In this document: positions 58,324-64,000 of the stretch, piece by piece | How the letters are laid out: each line of letters opens with the position of its first letter | Position numbering within the stretch: position 1 is the stretch's first letter | NCBI RefSeq assembly: GCF_000327065.1 | Contig: NC_019936.1 | Location: 2,880,001-2,944,000, forward strand | Direction of reading: 5' to 3' | Length of the DNA stretch: 64,000 nt | Source: Stutzerimonas stutzeri RCH2 | GTDB taxonomy: Bacteria; Pseudomonadota; Gammaproteobacteria; Pseudomonadales; Pseudomonadaceae | Program-made: the position numbers and the translations under genes | The notes under the pieces: model-generated | Told to the model about the DNA's origin: nothing | Seen by the model: only the letters and a program-made list of their open reading frames with translations | The model's database searches: none

Positions 58324-59106
58324 TTACGGCTGTTCTATGTGCGCGGCAAAGCCGACCTGCCCTGGTGCCACATCGGCCTTGAGCATGAGCGCCGGAATGT
58401 CGTAGTCGCCGCCGTTCTGTTTGCGATAGGCGATAGGCTTCGTTCGCCAGAGGCCGTCCAGGCGCTCACCCAACTCGTTGCGAAGCGCGTCGAATCGGGC
58501 CGGGTCGATACGGCTGGTGCGGTGCACCACAACCGGTGGCAGCACATCGAAGCCCGGGTAATGCAGGATGCCGTGATGTATGGGGAACAGCAGGTCGTCG
58601 ATGGGCCCGTTGATCCCCCGCGGGCTGTAGTGTGAATCCCAACCGCCGGTAGTCACGATCAGCATGGCCCGCTTGCCCACCATCGCACCCTCGCCGTAGC
58701 GATCGCCCCAGCGCGCATCCGAGTGCTCGCCAACGCCATAAGCGAAACCGTAGGCGTATACCCGGTCGACCCAGCCCTTGAGGATCGCCGGCATCGAGAA
58801 CCACCAGAGCGGGAATTGCAGGATCAGCGCATCTGCCCAGCGCAGCTTGTCCTGCTCGGCAGCGATGTCAGGACTCTGCCGACCACTGGCGAACGCGCGT
58901 CGGGAATCCGCGGACGCATCGAAGCGCGCTTCGGGATCGCGATCCAGGCTGTCGCTGGCATCGATTGTGGCCTTCCAGCCCATGGCATACAGGTCGGAAG
59001 CCTGAACGCTGTGTCCGGCCGCCTGCAGACGCTGGACGGCGAAGTCCTTCAATGCGCCATTCAGCGAGCGCGGTTCGGGATGGGCATAAACAAGCAGAAC
59101 ATTCAT
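58324..59106 (-). CDS. NAD(P)H:quinone oxidoreductase, flavodoxin-like fold
   Basis: The 260-aa flavoprotein begins MNVLLVYAHPEPRSLNGAL. The FMN/FAD-binding stretch ILQFPLWWFSMPAILKGWVD and the later VTTGGWDSHYSPRG are typical of the NQO1/MdaB/KefF family. It is divergent from a LysR gene. The 254-bp region downstream (58070-58323) shows no supported gene. Confidence 0.88.
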   Translation of the reverse strand: MNVLLVYAHPEPRSLNGALKDFAVQRLQAAGHSVQASDLYAMGWKATIDASDSLDRDPEARFDASADSRRAFASGRQSPDIAAEQDKLRWADALILQFPLWWFSMPAILKGWVDRVYAYGFAYGVGEHSDARWGDRYGEGAMVGKRAMLIVTTGGWDSHYSPRGINGPIDDLLFPIHHGILHYPGFDVLPPVVVHRTSRIDPARFDALRNELGERLDGLWRTKPIAYRKQNGGDYDIPALMLKADVAPGQVGFAAHIEQP

Positions 59107-59150
59107 GGCAAACCTCCGTAGCGGGACGGCTGCAGAATGTGGCCTGCCAA

Positions 59151-59180
59151 GGTATGTTTAAAATGAATAACTAACATGCC
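59151..59180. promoter_or_regulatory. Dyad operator candidate between quinone reductase and LysR
   Basis: GGTATGTT (59151-59158) and AACATGCC (59173-59180) form an inverted repeat with a 14-bp AT-rich centre. It lies between divergent genes and directly before the LysR start, fitting a LysR autoregulatory site. Confidence 0.5.
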
Positions 59181-59190
59181 AGGTATTGCC

Positions 59191-60081
59191 GTGAATAATC
59201 TCAGACGTCTTGATCTGAATCTGCTGGTGACCCTGGACGTGTTGCTGGCCGAGCACAATGTCACCCGCGCCGCAGAGCGCCTGAATTTCTCCCAACCCTC
59301 GGTGAGCGTGCACCTGGCCAAGCTGCGGGACATTTTCGACGACCCTTTGTTGATACCTGGGCCGCGGGGCATGCGCCCGACCGCACGCGCAGAAGAACTG
59401 CGCGTGCCGTTGCGCCTGGCACTGGAAGCACTGGAGCAAGCCGTCGCGCCAGCCAGCCCGTTCGACCCTGGCGCCGCGCAGGACGTCTGGCGTATCGCAG
59501 CCAGCGACTATGGCGAGTCGGCCATTGTGCTACCCGCTCTAGCCGGGCTACGTTGCGCCGCACCGGGCACACGCATCGCGGTGGTCGAGATGCAACCTTC
59601 ACGCATCGCCCGCCAGGCAGAACAGGGGGATATCGACCTCGCCCTGCACACCGTCGACGGATCGCCATCCAACCTGCGCCGCCGCGTTCTGTTCACCGAG
59701 CGTTACGTGCTGGCCGGCCGTGCCGGGCATCCGCGCCTGCGGCGACGGCCGACGCTGAAGCAGTTCTGCGCGCTGGATCAGGTGATCGTCTCGCCGGATG
59801 GCGGCGGCTTTCACGGTGCCACCGATGACGCGCTGGCCGCGCATGGCCTGCAACGGCGCGTGGTGCTGTCGGTGCCGCACTTCCTGTTCCTGCGCTCGGT
59901 GCTGGAAAGCACCGATCTGGTGGCCATGCTGCCCGAAAGGCTGGTGCAGGGCGCTGCACTGCAGGTCGTTGAGGCGCCGCTGGAGATTCCCGGCTACGAA
60001 ATGGCCATGCTCTGGCATGAACGCGCCCATCGCGACCCGGCACACCAATGGCTGCGCGAGCAGATCGTCAATACGATCTAG
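59191..60081 (+). CDS. LysR-family transcriptional regulator (NodD-like)
   Basis: The 296-aa regulator starts at the GTG at 59191 (NNLRRLDLNLLVTLDVLL), preferred because AGG lies seven bases upstream; the ATG at 59176 has none. The helix-turn-helix is NVTRAAERLNFSQPSVSVHL. The effector domain resembles NodD/LinR-type proteins (VWRIAASDYGE, VLAGRAGHP). It is divergent from the quinone reductase gene, its likely target, and overlaps the convergent HxlR gene by 4 bp. Confidence 0.88.
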   Translation: MNNLRRLDLNLLVTLDVLLAEHNVTRAAERLNFSQPSVSVHLAKLRDIFDDPLLIPGPRGMRPTARAEELRVPLRLALEALEQAVAPASPFDPGAAQDVWRIAASDYGESAIVLPALAGLRCAAPGTRIAVVEMQPSRIARQAEQGDIDLALHTVDGSPSNLRRRVLFTERYVLAGRAGHPRLRRRPTLKQFCALDQVIVSPDGGGFHGATDDALAAHGLQRRVVLSVPHFLFLRSVLESTDLVAMLPERLVQGAALQVVEAPLEIPGYEMAMLWHERAHRDPAHQWLREQIVNTI

Positions 60082-60461
60082 CCCCGCCTGCGCGACGTGC
60101 TTCTGGGCTGCAGCTGATCCAGCGCGCCGGAGTTCTGCCTCGCCCAGTCGTAGATCAGTTCGATCGGCTCGACCATCAGCTGCCCCAGCGGCGAAAGCGC
60201 ATAGCTCACCTCTGGCGGTACCGAATCGAGCGTGTGGCGCTCGATCAGGCCGCTTTGCTCCAGTTCACGAAGCGTCTGGATCAGCATTTTCTTCGAGATG
60301 CCGGGCAGACTCCGATGCAACGCGCCGCTGCGTGCGGTGCCATCGTGGCGGGCATGCAGCGTGTGCAGAATCATGCTGGTCCACTTGGTGGCGAAGAGTT
60401 CAAGCACGCGTCTCGGCGCGCAGTCTTCACGCCATTGTTCTTCGTCTGAGCCCGGTTGCAT
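60078..60461 (-). CDS. HxlR-family transcriptional regulator
   Basis: The 127-aa winged-helix regulator has the HxlR pattern: VLELFATKWTSMILHTLH, SLPGISKKMLIQTLRELEQSG and VSYALSPLGQLMVEPI. Unusually, the N-terminal Cys that senses thiol stress in several members is Cys14 (REDCAPR). It is divergent from the NAD(P)-dependent reductase gene, 87 bp between starts, suggesting control of it. Confidence 0.88.
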   Translation of the reverse strand: MQPGSDEEQWREDCAPRRVLELFATKWTSMILHTLHARHDGTARSGALHRSLPGISKKMLIQTLRELEQSGLIERHTLDSVPPEVSYALSPLGQLMVEPIELIYDWARQNSGALDQLQPRSTSRRRG

Positions 60462-60548
60462 GGGGGATGGTCACCATTTGGTGCCGACTTGGATCGGCGT
60501 TTTCGAGTGGATAAGGTGCAGGCCTGTTTCGCTTTGTGGGGTCTGCAT

Positions 60549-61607
60549 ATGACAAATCAAGCACTGGTGGTCGGCGCGAGCGGCATCGTCGGCAGCGCGC
60601 TGTCGCGCCTGCTGGCCGATGAAGGCTGGAACGTGGCGGGACTGGCTCGCCGACCGAATATCCAGGCGGGTGTCACGCCGATCAGCGCCGATCTGCTGGA
60701 CCCGAAGGCGCTCGCCTCGGCGCTGGCGGGCATTTCGCCTACTCACGTCTTCCTCAGCACTTGGGCGCGCCAGGCCAGCGAGGCGGAGAATATCCGCGTC
60801 AACGCGCAGATGGTACGCAACCTGCTCGAAGCCGTCCGGCCGGCTGGCACGGTCCGCCACGTAGCGCTGGTCACCGGTCTCAAGCACTACCTCGGCCCGT
60901 TCGAAGCCTACGGCAAGGGCGCGCTGCCGCAGACGCCGTTCCGCGAGGAACAGCGGCGGCTCGATGTCGAGAATTTCTATTACGCCCAGGAAGATGAGCT
61001 GTTCGCCGCCGCTGAGCGGGACGGCTTCAGCTGGAGCGTGCATCGGCCGCACACCATCACCGGCATCGCCGTCGGCAATGCCATGAACATGGCCACCACG
61101 CTGGCCGTGTACGCCTCCATCTGCCGCCACACGGGGCGGCCTTTCCGCTTTCCGGGGTCGGACGTGCAGTGGAACAGCCTGACCGATATGACCGACGCCG
61201 GCCAGCTCGCCAGGCACCTGCGCTGGGCCGCCAGCACGCCGGCAGCCGCCAACCAGGCCTTCAACGTCGTCAATGGCGATGTGTTCCGCTGGAAATGGAT
61301 GTGGTCGCGCATTGCCGAGTGGTTCGGCATCGACGCCGCGCCGTTCGATGGCCCGGCTCCGCTGGAGCAGCAGATGGCGGGCGACGCGGACATCTGGAAC
61401 GACATGACCAAGCAGTTCGGTCTCGCCGAGGCGGACATCGGCAAGCTCGTCTCGCCGTGGCACACCGATGCCGATCTCGGCCGCTTGATCGAGGTGGTGA
61501 CGGACATGTCGAAGAGTCGCAAGCTCGGTTTTCTGGATTATCAGGCCAGCGACGAGGCGTTCTTCGAGGTGTTCGCCAGGCTGCGGGCGAGCAAGCTGAT
61601 TCCCTGA
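60549..61607 (+). CDS. NAD(P)-dependent SDR reductase (PRISE/progesterone 5-beta-reductase-like)
   Basis: The 352-aa extended SDR protein begins MTNQALVVGASGIVGSAL with the GASGxxGS nucleotide motif. LVTGLKHYLGPFEAY and RRLDVENFYYAQEDEL hold the Tyr-containing active region typical of PRISE enzymes, and WSVHRPHTITGIAVGNAMN is conserved. Such enzymes reduce enones. The frame opens 93 bp further upstream, but the motif needs this start. It is divergent from HxlR. Confidence 0.82.
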   Translation: MTNQALVVGASGIVGSALSRLLADEGWNVAGLARRPNIQAGVTPISADLLDPKALASALAGISPTHVFLSTWARQASEAENIRVNAQMVRNLLEAVRPAGTVRHVALVTGLKHYLGPFEAYGKGALPQTPFREEQRRLDVENFYYAQEDELFAAAERDGFSWSVHRPHTITGIAVGNAMNMATTLAVYASICRHTGRPFRFPGSDVQWNSLTDMTDAGQLARHLRWAASTPAAANQAFNVVNGDVFRWKWMWSRIAEWFGIDAAPFDGPAPLEQQMAGDADIWNDMTKQFGLAEADIGKLVSPWHTDADLGRLIEVVTDMSKSRKLGFLDYQASDEAFFEVFARLRASKLIP

Positions 61608-61679
61608 GCCGGCTATCCGAGCCGTCATCGGACTGGACACTCCCGTATACTCGCGCGTTTTCCGCACGAGTCCCCTTCC

Positions 61680-62147
61680 GTGAGCAACAAACGCTATGCC
61701 TGCATCGGCCTGAGCAACCCCAAATCGCCCTCCAACGTGGGGGCGATCATGCGTGCCGCAGGCTGCTATGGCGCCGCTTCGGTGTTCTACACCGGCACCC
61801 GCTATGACCGCGCCAAGGACTTCGTCACCGATACCAAGAAGGTCCATCAGGACATTCCGCTGATCAACATCGATGACCTGCGCAAGATCCTCCCGCTCGG
61901 CTGCGTGCCGGTCGCGGTGGAGCTGGTCGAAGGTGCGCGCGCGCTGCCCGAGTACACCCACCCGGACCGTGCGCTGTACATCTTCGGCGCCGAGGATGGC
62001 TCGCTGAGCAAGGAGATTCGCGACTGGTGCGAGGATGTGGTGTACATCCCCACCAACGGCTGCATGAATCTCGCAGCAACGGTCAACGTGGTGCTCTACG
62101 ACCGCCTGGCCAAGGGCAACAACACTCGCTCAGGGCCGCAGTTCTGA
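61680..62147 (+). CDS. TrmH/SpoU-family RNA methyltransferase
   Basis: A small, 155-aa SPOUT enzyme. Motif 1 is SNPKSPSNVGAIMRAAGC, motif 2 is IFGAEDGSLSK and motif 3 is IPTNGCMNLAATVNVVLYD, the knot that binds SAM. The start is a GTG at 61680. It has no extra RNA-binding domain. It is close to TrmL in size, but the target nucleotide cannot be fixed from sequence. Confidence 0.9.
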   Translation: MSNKRYACIGLSNPKSPSNVGAIMRAAGCYGAASVFYTGTRYDRAKDFVTDTKKVHQDIPLINIDDLRKILPLGCVPVAVELVEGARALPEYTHPDRALYIFGAEDGSLSKEIRDWCEDVVYIPTNGCMNLAATVNVVLYDRLAKGNNTRSGPQF

Positions 62148-62277
62148 TCGAACGATGGATGCGCCACGCGTGGACAACGCTTCGCCTGTTCGCTGAAGAT
62201 GGCGACGATCGACTCAGTGTCGCCGGCCCACGTTTGAATCCAGCGACTTTCCGTGCCCCCGACTTCAAGAGCACAGC

Positions 62278-62700
62278 ATGAAAGCACTTCCGATTCTGGG
62301 CGCTGCCCTCGCCCTCTTGATCCCCACGGCTTATGCCGAAGAGCTGCACGTCACACTCGACGGCATTCAACACGACAACGGCCAGGTGGCCGTAGCGGTT
62401 TATTCCGATCCGAAAACCTTCCGCAAGGATGACCAGGCATTCGCCGCGCAGAAGGCCAAGGCCGAGCAGGGAGCCGTGACGCTGGTATTCAAGGACGTGC
62501 CGCCCGGGCGCTACGCGGTGCTGGCCTACCATGACGAGAACGATAACGGTGAGATGGATCGCCGCTTCGGCATGATCCCAACGGAAGGCTACGGACTGTC
62601 GAACAATCCCAAGGTGATGGGCCCGCCCTCGTTCGAAGATAGCGCCTTCGCAATCACTGCCGGCGAGCCCACCAGAATCACGCTGGAGATGCGCTACTAG
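62278..62700 (+). CDS. Secreted DUF2141-family protein
   Basis: The 140-aa protein has a signal peptide (MKALPILGAALALLIPTAYA) and a beta-rich domain: GQVAVAVYSDPKTFRK, PPGRYAVLAYHDENDNGEMD and a calcium-like Asp/Asn loop. The end SFEDSAFAITAGEPT fits DUF2141. Location is periplasmic. Function unknown. Confidence 0.86.
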   Translation: MKALPILGAALALLIPTAYAEELHVTLDGIQHDNGQVAVAVYSDPKTFRKDDQAFAAQKAKAEQGAVTLVFKDVPPGRYAVLAYHDENDNGEMDRRFGMIPTEGYGLSNNPKVMGPPSFEDSAFAITAGEPTRITLEMRY

Positions 62701-62708
62701 CGCAGCGG

Positions 62709-62739
62709 CGTGGAAAAGGCTTCGCCGTTTTCCACCCTT
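62709..62739. repeat. REP palindrome after the DUF2141 gene
   Basis: CGTGGAAAAGGCTTCGCCG ... TTTCCACCCTTC starts eight bases after the DUF2141 stop. It differs from the 45430 copy only at the last bases. It is 15 kb from the RAYT gene. Confidence 0.85.
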
Positions 62740-62770
62740 CCGAGCGCGGCATCAGGGCCTGCAGTTCGAC

Positions 62771-63019
62771 TCAACGGCAGTTGCCGGCACAACCACTGCG
62801 GGCACATGCCGGCGCTTCGGGATTCTTCAACACCCGGCTGCTGACCACTCCAGCGGCGGTCATCAGCTTGGTCACCGGCGTGTCGTCCGGAATGGTCGCA
62901 TCTTCGGCCAGCGCGCCGGCCGCGCGTAGTTCGCCCCAGGTTTTCGGCCGTAGTGCCATGGCGTGGCGAACTTCATACACCTGACCGTTGGCTTCGCAGC
63001 GGTAGTCGTAGGTCGGCAT
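62771..63019 (-). CDS. FmdB-like small zinc-ribbon-type protein
   Basis: The 82-aa protein from the ATG at 63019 begins MPTYDYRCEANGQVYEVRHAM, as in FmdB-type zinc ribbons. The second cysteine of the usual CxxC is missing (CEANG), and a Cys cluster (ACARSGCAGNC) sits at the C-terminus. GAGAGGA precedes the ATG. Function unknown. Confidence 0.75.
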   Translation of the reverse strand: MPTYDYRCEANGQVYEVRHAMALRPKTWGELRAAGALAEDATIPDDTPVTKLMTAAGVVSSRVLKNPEAPACARSGCAGNCR

Positions 63020-63149
63020 GGTATTCCTCTCGAGATGAATCAGTGTCGGCAGCCCGCGAGGGACAGCCACAGGCTGTCCCTCGCGTATCGGGCGCGATTG
63101 TACGAGGACTGTCGAAACGCGCCATCCCCTCGCTGGCCGCAGGCGCGGC

Positions 63150-64000
63150 TCAGAAATCGGTCCGGCGTGGCCTGCTGACCGGCATCACCTTGCGTGCCGT
63201 ATCCACGAACGGCATGACGATGAGGCTGTAGAGCGTCAGGTAACGGTGCGAGTCCTGCTCGGCGGTACCGAAACGGATGTCTTCCGGCTTGGCGCCGGTG
63301 AGATACAGCGTGCCGAACATCCAGTCCCAAACGGACAGGTTGGTGCCGAAGTTCTTGTGGAAATGCCGAGGCGCATCGCTGTGATGAATCTGGTGCTGCG
63401 CCGGGCTGTTGAGGATGTGTTCGACGCGCGGCCCGAACGAAAGCCAGACGTGGCTGTGCCGCAGGTTCGAAGCCAGCGCGTTGAAGATGAACACCAGATA
63501 GGTCACGCCAAACAGCGTGTAGCGGCTGATTTCACCGCCGCACGCGTACCAGAAGAGCCCGGCATAGGCGCTGAGCAACACGAGGTCGACCAGCCGGCCG
63601 ACCACCTTTTCCAGGAAATGCACGCGGCTGGCAGTCAACGGCACCATCACCGGTGCCGAATGATGGACCTTGTGAAACTCCCACAACCAACGACTGTGAA
63701 AGGCGCGGTGCACCCAGTACCCGGCAAAGTCGCTGATGACGAACACGCCGAGGCCGTAGAGCAACGACAACGACAGGTTTTGCCCGAGCTGCGGACGCGC
63801 GCCCCATAGGTTGGTGAAAAACGCGAGATAGTCGCCCGAGCGGAGAAGGTACGGGTCGACGAGCGCGACGATCGGCACCACCAGTACGACCTTCAGCACA
63901 CCGCGAACGAAGTAGTAGCGATAGTCCAGACGCGCCGATGGATGCCAGTGCACCCGCCAGCCGCCGATAAATTGCCAGAACGATCCAGCCTCGGTAAGCC
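63150..64000 (-). CDS. Fatty acid hydroxylase/sterol desaturase family protein (partial, 5' end outside window)
   Basis: Integral-membrane di-iron oxygenase. The His-box motifs are HRAFH, HKVHH and HQIHH with further His residues (HSHVW, RHFHKNFG). The frame stays open to the window end, with upstream residues EAGSFWQFIGGWRVHWHPSARL, seen in two parts and typical of the family, so the start lies beyond 64000 and the 267-aa GTG start at 63953 is not the true one. Substrate unknown; a lipid is likely. Confidence 0.88.
   Translation of the reverse strand, partial: LTEAGSFWQFIGGWRVHWHPSARLDYRYYFVRGVLKVVLVVPIVALVDPYLLRSGDYLAFFTNLWGARPQLGQNLSLSLLYGLGVFVISDFAGYWVHRAFHSRWLWEFHKVHHSAPVMVPLTASRVHFLEKVVGRLVDLVLLSAYAGLFWYACGGEISRYTLFGVTYLVFIFNALASNLRHSHVWLSFGPRVEHILNSPAQHQIHHSDAPRHFHKNFGTNLSVWDWMFGTLYLTGAKPEDIRFGTAEQDSHRYLTLYSLIVMPFVDTARKVMPVSRPRRTDF

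Noticed and set aside
62156..62200. Possible REP near CGCGTGGACAACGCTTCGCC
   Set aside because: Only the head resembles the REP family. The second arm (TTCCACCC) is missing, so it was not counted.

Overview
The window is high-GC chromosomal DNA from a Pseudomonas-type gammaproteobacterium, most likely the Pseudomonas stutzeri group (Stutzerimonas). This rests on protein similarity, a dusA-tal-rssC-rssB-pilZ-mlaA order like that of P. aeruginosa, an rstBA/nrdAB neighbourhood, and a compact ben-cat cluster. The assignment comes from family recognition and no database search was run.

Layout. (1) 1-10.6 kb: a minus-strand benzoate regulon, benR, benABCD, benK, catBCA, benE and a porin cut by the window edge (benF-like). 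It carries a Pm-like BenR promoter in front of benA and CA-rich Crc/Hfq-type motifs in several leaders. Together the genes import benzoate, convert it to catechol, and open the ring to muconolactone and on to the enol-lactone. (2) 10.7-17.7 kb: a signalling block with a hybrid sensor kinase, an HD-GYP response regulator, a FleN/MinD-like ATPase with a changed Walker A, a frameshifted receiver-HPt protein and an EvgA/BvgA-type regulator. (3) 18.1-31.5 kb: core genes, namely dusA, tal, rssC/rssB, a PilZ protein, mlaA, DUF4404, queF, an ABC-2 exporter, a reduced ast locus (astE, a small gene, astC), a crotonase, a DUF3391/HD-GYP protein and tRNA-Ser(GGA). (4) 31.6-44.7 kb: DUF1810, a low-complexity secreted protein, a 31-residue membrane peptide, a rhodanese, an MscS channel, a fadE broken by a 22-bp tandem duplication, the rstB/rstA two-component pair, and nrdA/nrdB with NrdR and DnaA boxes.

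(5) 44.7-49.6 kb is the accessory part. It holds two small genes (42 aa and DUF2188), a cluster of REP palindromes, a 5' fragment of a REP-associated tyrosine transposase (RAYT) followed by an unrecognised membrane-protein gene, a complete RAYT, a membrane-anchored Mrr-type nuclease with a topoisomerase-type zinc ribbon, a PLD-type nuclease with a winged-helix-like tail, and a palindrome-rich non-coding element. REP copies of the same family also lie inside the ben operon, between nrdA and nrdB, next to the LysR/azoR and katG genes, and near 62.7 kb.

(6) 49.6-64 kb: small metabolic and regulatory units, namely a frameshifted LysR gene divergent from an azoreductase, katG with an OxyR-like site, an acetyltransferase, a methyltransferase, an SRPBCC protein, a TetR/DUF2855 pair, a quinone reductase divergent from a LysR gene, HxlR divergent from an NAD(P)-dependent reductase, a TrmH-like methyltransferase, DUF2141, an FmdB-like protein, and a fatty acid hydroxylase cut by the window end.

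Three genes (the receiver-HPt protein, fadE and the first LysR) are interrupted by frameshifts. The sequence alone cannot say whether these are real mutations or sequencing errors.
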